Shown here one piece after another: positions 23,501-35,888 of a stretch of 64,000 nt of DNA. The position numbers and the translations under genes were made by a program. Below the pieces are notes generated by a model. That model saw nothing but the letters and a program-made list of their open reading frames with translations, was not told the DNA's origin and made no database searches. The stretch is taken from the NCBI GenBank assembly GCA_034231615.1, contig CM067322.1:66449354-66513353 (forward strand). Direction: 5' to 3'. Every line of letters begins with the position of its first letter. Position 1 is the first letter of the stretch. This stretch comes from Meghimatium bilineatum (lineage: Eukaryota; Mollusca; Gastropoda; Stylommatophora; Philomycidae).

Positions 23501-24000
23501 AAAGGCCTGTTTGTCAAAACATCAATTCAATGTTTTATGAACATTCCTGGCCGGATTTTTAGAATCCCAGTCTAACAATGAGATTTCGGATTAAATTTAA
23601 GTTGGGATTGGATTTCTTTCGGTCGTAAAATTTACAAATTCAACATGTAGGCCCCTGCCGTGACGACTGGTATTACAATGCGACCTTTATCATTTGATTA
23701 GTTTCCAAGCTTTTAACTTCTGTTTTTCTTCTTTTTTCCCCACATACTCTTGCTAGAACGGTTGTTAACTGCTGCGATTCAGTTTGTCAACTGTAAAACC
23801 TTTTTATTGTGTGTCCTCTGTTACTATATTGTACTTTACAAAAACAGATCCCATGTCAAAAACTGTCATTACCTCGTATTTTACAGATAGGAAGTTAAGG
23901 TAGGTACTTCTGACAGTGTGATAAAGCCGCCTGTCTTGTTTGTTGCCACAACGTGTATATGGTGTTTTTAAAAAAAAATACCATCAGACAGAAAAAAAAC
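23501..24000. other. Unassigned DNA
   Basis: No gene or repeat recognised. Confidence 0.35.
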
Positions 24001-24075
24001 TAATCATTCCGGGAGTTAAATCCGAACCCCACGGTAGTGAGAACACCACTCTAACCTTTTCACCACTAGCCACGC
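24001..24075 (-). mobile_element. tRNA-like SINE head
   Basis: On the minus strand GTGGCTAGTGGTGAAAAGG is a good A box region. About 45 bases later GGGGTTCGGATTTAACTCCC is a worn B box, and a T run follows. The fold has an insertion and is not a working tRNA. Confidence 0.5.
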
Positions 24076-24830
24076 TCTTCCCATGTGTTACACATAAATC
24101 TACAAACATGCATATTTATAAGACACAGTTATTTAGTTACTAATGACATATTGTAATTCAACAGTTGTTGCAAGCTTCATCAAATACAAGTTCCATTTCA
24201 CACCAGGCTTGTAGACAAGAATCAGTTTACCAGCTGCTCAATGACAACATTACTTGTAGCTGATAACCTACGTACTATCTGCATATGGTAATTATATTCA
24301 GACTAGTTAATAAATCAGTGGCGTTTGTTGCAATAAACACTGTAAATGTAAACGTTAAACCCAAAGGAGAATTGTGAGTGCAAAGGGTTGAAAATGTGCA
24401 GAGGATTGGCTTCATTGCACTTGGATTGTTCCATTGTATTTTCTCAGCAGTGCGGAATGCCACCTGCTGAGAGAACCACTCATAGCTGGTAACTTTGCAG
24501 TTTCAAGCGATAATTCCTCGATAATTCTGAATAAAAATATCAACGTTGTAAATAAAATGTTGCGGGCGGTACGCCGACCGGATACCCCGTGAGCACAAAG
24601 CGAACAACTTAACAACCACAATAAGAAAATTCCTTGCAGCTAAAAACCCCGTCATTTGTTAATTTACAAAAATACCTGGTACGGTTATGAGAAATGCCCC
24701 TTTCACTATCTGACGCGATTATATTTTATTCCTAACAGGGAGTAATACCATCTATAGTAATGGAGGTTGCAGTTCAGCTAATACCGTTACTGCTTCCATC
24801 AAGAGTAACGATATCCATATCACATATAAC
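24076..24830. other. Unassigned DNA
   Basis: Short frames at 24,275-24,463 and 24,412-24,621 (minus) show no domain. Confidence 0.35.
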
Positions 24831-24834
24831 AGTT

Positions 24835-25014
24835 TTGAGGTGGAGTTGATATCATTCCATAGAGGAACAGTGTCACCCAGATGCCTTGCTGAAGTTGGAT
24901 ATGTCAAGCCGAAAGTTGTAGATATGCAGCTAAACTGTAAACGGTGACTCAATTCATCACGTTTTGTGGACTACATCCTGCTAATGTGCAGGAGTTTGAG
25001 AACGACGAAAAAGA
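24835..25014 (+). mobile_element. SINE family S1, diverged copy
   Basis: Contains GGTGGAGTTGATATCATTCC, TGCTGAAGTTGGATATGTCA, CTGTAAACGGTGACTC, GGACTACATCCTGC and GGAGTTTGAGAACG. The 5' third is missing. Confidence 0.75.
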
Positions 25015-25084
25015 ATATATAACAGTAAAAGTAAGTAAAGTTTTAAGTTTTTCTTTCCCACGAACATTAGACGTGTTGCAGAAT

Positions 25085-25245
25085 ATTATGTTAGTCTAGT
25101 ATAGGATGTTAGGCTACTATACGTAGTTAGGCTAGTATATGTTGTTAGGCTAGTATACGTAGTTAGGCTAGTATAGGATGTTAGGCTACTATACGTAGTT
25201 AGGCTAGTATAGTATGTTAGGTTAGTATACGGTGTTAGGCTATTC
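25085..25245. repeat. 18 bp minisatellite, TTAGGCTAGTATACGTAG
   Basis: About eight units with small variants at the right half (ACGTAG, AGGATG, TGTTG). Confidence 0.85.
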
Positions 25246-25572
25246 TTTTTTATTTGACAAATGGCATATTTATGGATGATGTTGTCAGCATCTCACTCGC
25301 CGTCTTGTTTCCCCCAGACGATGTACAAACACCCACGTACATATGTCACTGGTATTTGTTTATTAAACTAAAATGTTCCTCGTATAGTGAGGTATGTTCC
25401 TTAGATATGTTCCTCATATATAAGTCAAGCTATAAACTAGTTTATATGGTTTTCCTTTCTCCGGTCTGCGTCATGCTAGCCATGAGGAGTTTAAGAACTA
25501 AAAGAGGACAGATACGATTTAAATTTTATGACATGGGAGCTAACTAGTGATAGCATAATATTAAAGTAATCG
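25246..25572. other. Unassigned DNA
   Basis: A 97-codon frame at 25,254-25,547 (plus) has no recognisable domain; probably chance. Confidence 0.3.
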
Positions 25573-25905
<333 letters not shown>

Positions 25906-26555
25906 AACTTTTCTCTGTTTTGGGCCAAGTGGCTTGTATTTTCCAACGACGTATTCATGCTATCTTTAATGTCGTCATTCCTTCGTCTTCTTGGTCTGTC
26001 CTTGCTCCCTCACCCGGTGCTCTGTCCTCCATTATTTGTCTTCCTAAACAGTATGTAGTTTTATTTTTGCTATTTTGTTTAGTAACCAAAAACGCTGGCA
26101 TCTTCAATGTGTTTATAATATGAGTTTCTCTTTTTTTCCTTCCATGATATTACAAGTCTCTTACTGTAGCATTTCATCTCAAAGGTGTTCATCTTCTTTG
26201 CCGCTGTTTTACTTACATATATATATGCTAAAAGTATATATATATATATAAACAGACACGCTCACTTAAAACAAAATAATCTTATCTATAGTGATGGACG
26301 GTCCATTATAGATGATACAGTTCTGAAGAAAAATTGGTTATTATGAAAAGTAACAATCAAAAGATGCGTGCTCTGTCCTGAAGTGTCCTACATTAGTGAC
26401 TAGTGGTCATTAACATTGACTGAACCTCGTGACTAAGTGAATGGGCACGAAATGAACTTTTCACGGAACAGGATTTCAAACAAACTGACCAGTTGACAAC
26501 TGACAATAATACCAGTGTGATGTTTACTTAAACTGATGTATAGGAGAATTCATGG
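25906..26555. other. Unassigned DNA
   Basis: Short TA runs near 26,217-26,250. No gene seen. Confidence 0.35.
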
Positions 26556-26559
26556 GAGG

Positions 26560-26700
26560 GCCAGATAAATGACAGTACACGAGGGGTACTGAGATGATGG
26601 ACAGATAAATGACAGTACACGAGGGGTACTGAGATGAATAAATGGCAGTACAAGAGTGGTAGTGAGAGGGACGGATAAATGGCAATATACGAGAGAAGTT
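26560..26700. repeat. Degenerate minisatellite, AGATAAATGACAGTACACGA type
   Basis: Two near-identical units of about 42 bases, followed by two worse ones. Confidence 0.7.
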
Positions 26701-26829
26701 ACTGCACATCTGGAAATTAAAAAATGGAGATAAGAAAGCTATGAGTTTGTTGTTTATTTCTTTTGACTGCATGAATTAAAATCGATGAATATGATTGCTA
26801 AATTAATTAAGACCCCATTCGTTAGGGTT

Positions 26830-26934
26830 TAAAAAAAATATTTTCGTTGTTTTGACTGGTCACTATTTATATACTTGGAATCGCCTTGGCTATTTTTGGC
26901 ATACGACTCCAAGTATATAAAAAGTGACAAAAAC
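26830..26934. mobile_element. Palindromic MITE family M1, copy 3
   Basis: GGTCACTATTTATATACTTG at 26,859 pairs with CAAGTATATAAAAAGTGAC at 26,912-26,930 around CGCCTTGGCTATTTTTGGCA. The centre is nearly the same as in copy 1. It abuts the LINE fragment that follows. Confidence 0.75.
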
Positions 26935-27395
26935 ATTCTTGAAAAAGATTACAACATGCGAGATGAAATGCACGAGAAAGGCTATAAACGTCACCAGAAG
27001 AGATCGAATGAGAATTGAAGACATCAGAAAGATAGTAAAAAACATATCATGCGCACAATATTTAGAAAGACAGCAGATCAACTGGTTCGGACGCCTTATG
27101 CGAATGGAACCATCACAACCAGACATCCAGGCGTACAAAGCAAGAGGAAGACTAAGAACAAGATACAATCAGAGAGGTTGTTAAGAACCACGGCCTAATC
27201 ATGCCAAGCGCATCAAAGACGATCAAGGACAGAAAATTTCAATTCTCCACGACGCCTGACTAAATATGTGGAAAAGACAATAGACAGAAAAAAACCAACC
27301 GTGTGTGGCTGTGACAAGCCTGAAATTGATATAACCTTTATAAGAGATCAATATGGTCGCGTGAATGAAGAAGAAGAAGAGGAAGAAGGGTACTT
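26935..27395 (+). mobile_element. LINE C-terminal fragment (family L-Y)
   Basis: Reads CEMKCTRKAINVTRRDRMRI, then YLERQQINWFGRLMRMEP. This is the usual end of LINE ORF2, after the reverse transcriptase. A stop and a GAAGAAGAAGAGGAAGAAG stretch follow. The fragment at 31,835-32,130 is from the same family. Confidence 0.75.
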
Positions 27396-27449
27396 GCTGT
27401 GTCTGTAAAAGGCATGCTTCAATATTTCCCATGCATACATTCTATCATA

Positions 27450-28022
27450 TTAGAGGCAATCCATAAATTACGCCAACAATTGGGGTTGGGAGGGGGGTTT
27501 GACAGTTGTTGACATGATGGAGGGAGGGGTTAACAGTAAAGGTTGATGTCAACAATATTGATTTTTGTTAGGTTGCAGTGCTAATACATGTTCTTTTCCT
27601 AAGGAAGGTGTCTATTGCCTCTTAATCACCCCCACCCCCTGTATATATGGGCTTGTAACCAGACGGGAATATGGAGACATGAGGCAGATGGGGGGGGGGG
27701 TGGTGGTGCTCTACATTAATTATATTAACAATTAGGAGAGGGATGAGGCATGAAAACAATTGGCAGTTGCTGAATGGGGGGGGGGATTGACAAACGTTAA
27801 CGTCAAGACAACTGTTTTCATAGACCAATCAAATTGTTTGACGATGAAACATTTGTATAACAATGTGACAATGTGAAATAACACCTTTTTTTATTACTTC
27901 AAAATTTTCTTGGGCGGCACATTTTGACATATTTAAGTGGGTGGGGGGTGCCTGAATTCTTGACAGTTGTTGACAAGTGGAGAGGGGGTGGGGTTGAAAT
28001 TGGCAGATAATTGCTGACATTA
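27450..28022 (+). mobile_element. Repeat family M2, G-rich copy
   Basis: Begins with GGCAATCCATAAATTACGCC and has at least four G-rich blocks, each followed by TGACAGTTGTTGACA or close variants. Runs such as GGGGGGGGGG near 27,690 and 27,776 could form G-quadruplexes. Non-coding. Confidence 0.55.
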
Positions 28023-28070
28023 TTTAATGTACACATGCGAGGTACATACAAGAAAACAATATATGCATAT

Positions 28071-28343
28071 TCTTCTTCTTCTTCATTCATTCTCAAACTC
28101 CTGCAGATTAGCAGGATATAGTCAGGAGAACGAAATGCGTTGTATCATGGTTTACAGCATTGCTGCGATATCTGCGCCTTTCGGCCTGACACATCCGACT
28201 TCAGCATGGCTTTGAGTCACTTACCCTATATGGGATATCCAACTCTATCCCATAACCTCCTTAGTCGCCTTTTACTACATGCGTGGAAGGTAAATAGTGT
28301 TGCTATTCTTTGCTCCCCTTTCGGGCCCAACAACACACAAGCG
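28071..28343 (-). mobile_element. SINE family S1, full-length copy
   Basis: Complete reversed copy from CTTCTTCTTCTTCATTC to GGGCCCAACAACACACAAGC. ATATATGCATAT on the left and ATATATATATAT on the right may be the target duplication. Confidence 0.88.
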
Positions 28344-28399
28344 ATATATATATATATAATACATATATTAAAAAACAAAATTATTTACTAATGACAGAA

Positions 28400-29065
28400 G
28401 ATGGATAATATCTCTTAATTATGTCACGTGATCTCACTGTTGATGCCTATGCTAACGAAGATAACGTTGTTTATATGGCACACAAGGACTTATGTGAATG
28501 AAATCACGGTTACGTTGCAAGCCCATCGCGTACTGACTGACAAGTCAGAGTTGATATTTATATATAGCTTCAGTTACTTCTTTTTAACATTTCTCTGAAT
28601 TCTGTAAATAGCTTGGCAATGATTGCAATACGAGGCTATTTATAACTAAATAAACGAACAAGGGACAGACATCGACAATATTCTCCGCAGTACCGCATAT
28701 TGACCTCGAAAGCTAAAAAAGAAATGGGACATCCCAGAGACCTTAAGATGAACTTGACAGCACCAGTATTTACATCAATATCAAAGGTCAGATTTCCTGT
28801 TTCCCATTATCAGCAAGCAAACGTCATAAGAACTCAGAAAGAGGACGTTAGGTGCTTGTTGAACATTGGTAATTTTACTACAGACCTTATCAAGAATGGT
28901 GATATATTATAAACTGGAACTAACATTCACAAAGTTATCAAAATCAAGTAAAAAAAATTTTCGGCACTTATTTTTAGAATAACCTCGGGAAACTACTCGA
29001 CCGTCATATTATTATTTCTAATAATAGACGAATGATGTCACATCTTGATAGATACTGAGGTTCGT
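28400..29065. other. Unassigned DNA
   Basis: The frame at 28,700-28,912 (plus, 70 codons) shows no domain. No repeat recognised. Confidence 0.35.
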
Positions 29066-29069
29066 CATT

Positions 29070-29313
29070 TTAACGCAATATTATTGGTCAAGGAAGCTAC
29101 AGTATTTTGGAAACTTAAAGCGACATGATGGTATCGAAAGGCTGATTCTAGAGGGCAGAGTGCCAGGTGAGAGAAGAAGAGTAAGACCAAGAAGACGGTG
29201 GACCAGCGACATTGAAGAATGTATGCACATGTCTCTGGCCAATATATAAATAACCAAATGGTTGGAGGTTGTCCGACAAAGTGGAGGGTTCCACATTAAC
29301 CACAGTAACAAAT
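29070..29313 (+). mobile_element. LINE C-terminal fragment (family L-Z)
   Basis: Reads RKLQYFGNLKRHDGIE, LILEGRVPGERRRVRPRRRW, then TSDIEECMHMSLA. This is the conserved end of a LINE ORF2. The same family lies at 48,890-49,290. A MITE with long inverted ends sits at its right edge. Confidence 0.75.
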
Positions 29314-29761
29314 AGTAATGCAAAATTAGATAAACAGGTTACTGTGAATACCTAACTATGAACAAATTTAGATAAAATGATATAAAAACATGCAATAAAG
29401 CAAAACAGGACAATTGTCTACGTTGCGGTCCTATTGGGACCTTTTTCAAAAAACACAAAAAACTACAAAAAACACCAAATCGTAAATATATCAACCGCTA
29501 TAATGACTTGATCCTGAAGAAACAAGGTCAAGTGAAAATATGCAAAGCGTATCTAATAAATATCGCATTGAGTGCATTCAATACCGTATATTTACGGTTT
29601 GGTGGTTGTTTTTTTTTTGTTTCCTGAAAAAGGTCCCAATAGGACCGCAACGTAGAAAATTGTCCTAATTTGTTTTATTGCATGTTTTAACATACTTTTT
29701 CATCTAACTTTGTTCATAGTTAGGTATTCCCAGTAACCTGTTTATCTAATTTTGCATTACT
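29314..29761. mobile_element. 448 bp MITE with inverted ends of about 165 bp
   Basis: AGTAATGCAAAATTAGATAA at the left and its reverse at the right begin a long inverted repeat. It includes ACCTAACTATGAACAAA and GTTGCGGTCCTATTGGGACC in both arms. The centre holds a small hairpin (ACTTGATCCT/AGGTCAAGT). No transposase. The superfamily is not clear because no target duplication could be fixed. Confidence 0.85.
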
Positions 29762-29860
29762 CTCTGGCAAATGCAGGTCTTTTTGCCCGGAACAGATAGA
29801 CGCTCAGAGTATCCGCGGCGAAGACAACGTTCTAGAAAGAATATGTCACTGGATATTATA
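29762..29860 (+). mobile_element. Possible LINE L-Z continuation
   Basis: CTCTGGCAAATGCAGG and GTTCTAGAAAGAATATGTCA resemble the end of the L-Z copy near 49,262-49,282 (GTTCTAGAAAGAATACGTCA). Confidence 0.4.
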
Positions 29861-30305
29861 GGCTTATAGTTTTCTTTATTATATAAGAATGTATAAGCTC
29901 AAATGAAATATTTTGTCCAATGTGGATTTTACTCTCATTAAAATAAAACACATATTGTTACAGTGTCTTACTTAATAACCTCTTATGATACCACTGTCCA
30001 GGTGAGACCGTCGGCAATGATCCAAACAAGAGAGCCTAATTACTACATTCAGGAGAGTGAACATTCCGTTGATCCGGACAAAGTTGTTATGAGATTTGAC
30101 CGCATGTTGAATGGGGCTGGTAAATCGTTCCATTTATGTGTATATTTCTGATAAAAATACGATAAAAACATGCGTGTGTTTGGTTACTTTTTTGCAAATG
30201 ATCCGTACAAGTTAATACATAATTACTCATCTGTATCTCAGGAGGCAAGGTAATAGGTTGTACACTCCCTCAGTACAATCAATCATGGGGAGAAATAGAG
30301 TGAAA
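29861..30305. other. Unassigned DNA
   Basis: No gene or repeat recognised. Confidence 0.35.
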
Positions 30306-30309
30306 TATT

Positions 30310-30560
30310 TCGGTCGAGAATTATATATTAATACCGATGAAATAGAAGGAGTGAAAAGATGTAGATAACGAGTTATAGATTCATTCTGATGAAATAGAGA
30401 GAGAGAAACAAGATATAAGTGACGAGTTATAGATTCATTCTGATGAAATAGAGAGAGAGAAACAAGATATAAGTGACGAGTTATAGATTCATTCTGATGA
30501 AATAGAGAGAGTGAAAAGATGTATGTGATGAAGTACAAATTCCTTCTGATGAAATAGACA
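30310..30560. repeat. 54 bp minisatellite
   Basis: GACGAGTTATAGATTCATTC then TGATGAAATAGAGAGAG recurs about four times. The central two units are identical over more than 50 bases. An 18-residue repeat frame on the minus strand is a by-product. Confidence 0.85.
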
Positions 30561-30930
30561 TAGAGAAACTTGCTATCATCGATAGAGTCATTGACATGGC
30601 AGTTTAAAAGCGAGTAACAATTGCTTTGTTCCTGTATACATTTTAACATATTTACGTGCAAGACTATATATAATTTTTTACACAAGTCAGCGCAAGAAAA
30701 TTAATTATCTTTTCTATAGAACATGAACAATGCTTTGTGTTCTTTTAAAAAAATATTCTTGCAAACTATAGTCAGGATAAATAGCTACTTCATACAACTA
30801 ATTCGTAATAGCCACTATATGATATTATTGCATACAGTTAATTTGCAATAACTACCATTTGAACGTATTTCATACAACTAACTTGCAATAGCCACTATTT
30901 GAGATTATTTCAATTACTACTTGTTGCATC
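30561..30930. other. AT-rich DNA with weak repeat
   Basis: TTCATACAACTAATTCGTAATA-like units recur three or four times at 30,788-30,905. Confidence 0.5.
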
Positions 30931-30933
30931 ATG

Positions 30934-31130
30934 TTAGCCCGGCCCTGTATCGGCAAGGTATAGAGAGCCTGTGACTACCTAGGTACCACGTTCAAATCCC
31001 GCCACAGACACGTGTGCATCCGAAGCATTAAGAAAGCAGTGACCAACTACTTAGCGCTGAATACTGTCAAGAAAATCACTACAGCTAAAATATTATGGGA
31101 TGATGGCTAGTCCCACATCCTGAAAATATA
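30934..31130 (+). mobile_element. tRNA-like SINE fragment
   Basis: CACGTTCAAATCCCGCCACA at 30,988-31,007 is a good B box. GTATCGGCAAGGTATAGAG about 50 bases before it could be the A box. The following 120 bases are presumably the SINE body; they were not matched to another copy here. Confidence 0.45.
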
Positions 31131-31830
31131 CTTACAATATCATAGTAAAACAACTACTCCCAAATTATACCATCATATTATAGCATCAGTCTTGAACAAC
31201 GATATATCTGTTTAGCCCAGATTATCCCAGTGTTATGCATTGAATTCACATAAAATGATGAACAATTGTGAGCATAGGGGCCTATAAGAAGTGGTACAAT
31301 CTCAAATCTATATTATAAAGCATCATTAGGAAGTATGGAGGAACTAACAGAGCCAAATTAGAAGGTAGCAAACAACATTGGAACCACGTTCGTTCAACTG
31401 GCACCGATTCGCTTCACTGTCTTGCTCAAATCTCATTTTCTATCATCACACACTTACACATATTAACAGTCGCTAGCACAAAACACCGCTACACATTCAC
31501 TGTCTCGTGAAATATTGTAAACACACATAATACAAACGTATAAAAATGTATTTTTTTAAAACTTGGAAAAAACCCAGATTATCTTGGGTTACTTACCGTA
31601 CGAGCTCGAAGACAGGAATCTTGTCAGTGTAAACTTCGAAAATCTATCGAACAGACAAGAAATGTTCCTTGTTAGAAAAGTCATGTTATTAAATCATTTG
31701 AAATGTTCATTATGTATTTGTTAATATTGTGTATATTTTACTGATATGTCATCATATATGTTTATTGAAAAAAAAACTTGCTGCCATTATTTATATCTAT
31801 CTATTATTATTTTAACTTGTGTCGTTATGT
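31131..31830. other. Unassigned AT-rich DNA
   Basis: Nothing recognised. Confidence 0.35.
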
Positions 31831-31834
31831 GTAG

Positions 31835-32130
31835 GAAAGAGGGGGTGATCTGTATTGACCATTTGGGTCGCATTGGACAAGGCTAGCTCATGTTTAATGT
31901 ATCTTTGTCTTCATAAATCTAGTTCTTGGTATTTCTCGTGCCTTGTAGCTCGATCTTCTGCTGTTATATGCACGAAGGGCTGGTTACGTTGGTTCCATTC
32001 TCATTAGGTGGCCAAACAGCCCTGGTTTGCTGTCTCTCAATGTAGTCTTGACTTAATATGGTCTGTATTTCTTAACTGATGTCTTCATTTCTCCATCGGC
32101 CTCTTCTGATATTTTATTTGAAATGATTGA
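31835..32130 (-). mobile_element. LINE C-terminal fragment (family L-Y)
   Basis: Over several frames the minus strand reads RRTDGEMKTSVKKY, LFGHLMRMEPT and NATQMVNTDH. This is the same arrangement as the copy at 26,935-27,395 (GRLMRMEPSQP). Confidence 0.65.
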
Positions 32131-32279
32131 CTGTCAAAAAAATAACATTTTCTCAGATGTACGTGTCGGTATGAGTTTTATATCATATAAAATAAATGTC
32201 ATTCATTAACTTAAAGAGAATACAACAGTTGAGATGTAGATGGGGGCTAATGTTAACTTACAAAATCACAGTTATCTTA

Positions 32280-32645
32280 TTGATATAATTACTAGTTTCT
32301 TATTCTTATTGTTATCCTACTAATATCACAATGTTATCCTACTAATATAACTAATATCACAATGTTATCCTACTAATATAACTAATATCACAATGTTATC
32401 CTACTAATATAACTAATATCACAATGTTATCCTACTAATATAACTAATATCACAATGTTTTCTTTCTAATATAATAACTGATATTACACTATTATATTAT
32501 TAATATAACATGTTTCTTAATGTTATCCTACTAATATAATAACTAATATCACAATGTTTTCTTTCTAATATAATAACTAATATCACAATGTTTGCTTTCT
32601 AATATAATAACTAATATCGTACTACGAGTAGTATCTTACTAATAT
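32280..32645. repeat. 30-31 bp minisatellite, AATATCACAATGTTATCCTA
   Basis: CTAATATCACAATGTTATCC followed by TACTAATATAA repeats about ten times; four central units are nearly identical. Confidence 0.85.
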
Positions 32646-33360
32646 AATATGTTATATTTTGCCGTTAATTTGCTAAGATAATAAGTAATATTTTATTGTA
32701 ACTTAATCATACTTACTGATCTATTATTCCTGTTTTTGTTCGATAGTCTTTTTTTCCAAACACAAGTTGAGTATGTGTATCGCATGTGAAAAATGTAGAA
32801 GCTTGAATTAGTCCTCAATAAAGTTCACATCAAACAAACTCATAATAGAGGCAATCATTCAAATCTTAACAAGTGCTGATCAACTAAACGACAGGTGAGT
32901 TCTGACTCCTTGTTCTCACCAAACTACAACCCACTCCAAAAACACCGAGAAATGCGACCTGGAATTTTTGTAAAGTTCTGTTTGTACATTCAAAAAATTG
33001 TCCGCAGTAACTCCAATCTCTGACCCATTTCTCTTTCCACTTGTTTTTCTTGTTTCGGTGTGTCCAGTTTATGTCACTAGGGACAATTTTGGCCAGAAAG
33101 TTTGAACAGAGAGACTCAATGTTGACCAAACATGTTATAATGGTTCGATCAGATTCACGTGTTTTTTTTTCTGTGCAGGGAAATAAGTCTAGGATGACTC
33201 GGTACTTTTTTGTTTTGTTTTACTGAAGCACTCTACTGGATCACACAGGTAGTAACAATAAAACTTGATCATTTTGTAGTGTGAATGAATAGTATGGTAA
33301 TTGTATTATGTACGCATTCAACCGTGTAAGATGAATGTGTAATAAAAATGTAAGACTTAT
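32646..33360. other. Unassigned DNA
   Basis: Opposed frames at 32,884-33,129 (minus) and 33,041-33,226 (plus) have no domain. Confidence 0.3.
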
Positions 33361-33364
33361 ATGG

Positions 33365-33990
33365 CAAATTAAGTTGATTTATATGATGAATGATATACGT
33401 TGATTTATGTGTTGAATATAAGTTGTTTGATACGTTGAATGTAAGCCGATTAATATGTTAAAGATAAGCCTATTTATATGTGAATATAAACAAATTAATT
33501 AATAAGATGTATACCCTCAAGCGTAAGATGTATATAAGCTGATGTGCGATCTAGGAGATAAGAAAAGGGGCTGTCGAGAGGTTCAGTCCTCTTCTCTACA
33601 CTAGGCAACAGAGCATTATTTTTCACACTATAATAGTCTTTTAGGGGAACCACATATCCCCCTCCCCCAATCCCTTTAGTAGAATCGTATCTACGGCTTT
33701 GTTTTTATGCAAAATGAATATAAATGAAGTTATTATTTGAACTTAGGTTGATTAGTTAGAAGAAGGATCATTTATGTAAGCTGATGTGTAAATTGATGGT
33801 AGGAAATATGCAAACTGGTGATATGATTGTGAGTTTATTGATAATGTAAATATAAGTAGATAGTTGATTGAGAATTTAGATGTAAGTATATAGTTAATTT
33901 ACAATCTAAACGTAAATAAATAATTGATTTAGAATATAAATTGTAAGTAGATAGTTCATTGATAATCTAAATGTAAGTAGATAAGTTTAG
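33365..33990. repeat. Two degenerate AT-rich tandem arrays
   Basis: At 33,365-33,495 a unit like GTTGATTTATATGTTGAATATAA recurs about five times. At 33,830-33,985 GTAAGTAGATAGTTGATTGA and neighbours recur about five times. Confidence 0.6.
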
Positions 33991-34064
33991 CAAGTGTCAA
34001 CACTTTCATAAAGTTTCACCACAAAGTACTTTATCGCATTCGGTCTATGCCACATCATCGGCTA

Positions 34065-34230
34065 ATGAAAACCTGTTGGCTAATTGTAAAACAGCCTTCT
34101 AAAATAATTCATTTGAATGTTCCCATTATTTTCATTGGGTACTATTCTTATACTTTGTATCGACAGCCAATGAAAATCATGAAAAAAGTAAAATGATTCA
34201 TTTTAATCGGTTGTTTTCCAATGAGTGTCA
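34065..34230. mobile_element. Palindromic MITE family M1, copy 4
   Basis: A left arm starting GTTGGCTAATTGTAAAACAG and ending TTTTCATTGG pairs over nearly 60 bases with a right arm starting CCAATGAAAATCATG and ending GTTGTTTTCCAATGAG. The centre is TACTATTCTTATACTTTG. Confidence 0.8.
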
Positions 34231-34740
34231 CGTTCTAAGCTTGAACTTTGACATGACGGGAAAAGACACCAGTTTGTGTTCAAACATTATCATTATTTTC
34301 GTTTCTGGAATCGGTACTTTTGAGTGCAGAAACAACTCATTAGATGGACATGAGGCGAAATGGGAGAGTAAATACAAGTTTGTGTGCTGATCTCGTCTGC
34401 CAATACGAACTAATTGTTTACCAGTAGAGAGCTTGGTGCACGCACCTTTAGGTCTTGATTTCTTTATAGAAAACTGCCGTCTCATTCTACTACACTGGCA
34501 TACAAAAATAGACTGGAGCGGCCGACATGGAAAATGGATGGTTGGTGTAGTCACGTGACGACATGTCCTGAGATGACCGCACTGCCGCAGATCATGCGGT
34601 GCAGAAACTCTGGGGCGACGTAACATAGACACGCGTCTTTAGCTTTCTGGTCATACTCACTCACTAAGAAGACTTCCAGGTGTGGTATATTGCATGGGAT
34701 CAGTCTTGGATATCGGTATGGAATTTGTATTAGACACAAC
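34231..34740. other. Unassigned DNA
   Basis: The minus strand is open over 34,228-34,632 (134 codons), but the predicted peptide resembles no family and the frame begins inside the MITE. Left uncalled. Confidence 0.3.
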
Positions 34741-34744
34741 TTTA

Positions 34745-35005
34745 ATTATATTATTCATGCATTTTTGTACAACGTTAACTATATGATTAATGCATTCTTG
34801 CACAACTTGACTATATGATTAATGCAATCTTGCATAACCTGACATATTAGGAATGCAATCTTGCATAACTTGACTATATGATTAATGCAATATTACACAA
34901 CATGACTATATAATTAATGCATTCTTGCACAACTCGACTATATAATTAATGCATTCTTGCACAACTTGACTATATAATTAATGAATTCTTGCACATACTG
35001 ACTAT
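34745..35005. repeat. 39 bp minisatellite, TATATGATTAATGCATTCTT
   Basis: Seven units of GACTATATGATTAATGCATT then CTTGCACAACTT, with single-base variants. Confidence 0.85.
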
Positions 35006-35715
35006 AACCCCAAAATGTGTGTCGAGTGATTTAATGAAATATGAAACTATCGTTTGATTAGTCCTGTTGTTGTATCGATCCTCAGGAATTACGAGCGATT
35101 AGCTCTTATTTCCTATTTTGCAATGGGGTGATTTCTACATAGCTTTATTTCATAAATAGAAGACTAGCTGTTAGCGGAGTTATATAATGCTTTGAGAAGA
35201 ATTATCCTACTGTAATTCTGCACAGAAATAACGGTCAAGCTTTGTTGTGTACGCATCCTTTTAACTTACTGGGATACGCATGACGTTCTAGGAAGTTGAT
35301 TCAATATTGGATCATGGTAACTCCACACAAGGCTATTAGTACACGTAAAAGATAATGTAGATATACTAAAATACAAAATCAAATATTGAATGTAAATAAA
35401 TGTAAATGATCAGGCAGCCTTAAGGTGATAACGTCGACGAACTAAGAAATGCTTCTAAAGTAAAGCGATGTGAAGTTTAGCAAGGATTGTCTAGCATGTA
35501 CACTGTATAAAATGTATTCAATCTTTGAGGTCCCCAAAGTTTTCATGTTTACGTGTGCACTTATATTATATATGTCGGAACTTTTATCATGCACTTTAGC
35601 CATTAATAAACCGTGTTCCGATGGATGATTTTTATTACACCAAAAGATTCCGGCAATTGTTTCGTGAACATATAGCTGCTTCTTTTCACAATGACTTATA
35701 GCATGACCGTCTACA
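35006..35715. other. Unassigned AT-rich DNA
   Basis: No gene or repeat recognised. Confidence 0.35.
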
Positions 35716-35721
35716 ATATAA

Positions 35722-35888
35722 GATCTACTGGCTAATAGAAAATCAAGAACTCTTAATGACTTATTTGATTATTTCAGTGGTTTTAATTGGTCACTATGAT
35801 TATACTTTGTGTTTCCGCCAATACAAACTAAGGGAATAGTCAAATGAGTCATTTTAGAAGGCTCGATGTCCTATTAGCCAATTGATCT
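35722..35888. mobile_element. Palindromic MITE family M1, copy 5
   Basis: The left end ACTGGCTAATAGAAAATCAA pairs with the right end TGTCCTATTAGCCAATTGAT. The inner parts ATGACTTATTTGATTATTTC and GAATAGTCAAATGAGTCAT also pair. The centre is TCACTATGATTATACTTTG. Confidence 0.8.

Noticed and set aside
34228-34632. 134-codon minus-strand frame
   Set aside because: Begins in MITE M1, has no recognisable domain and no splice or poly(A) context.
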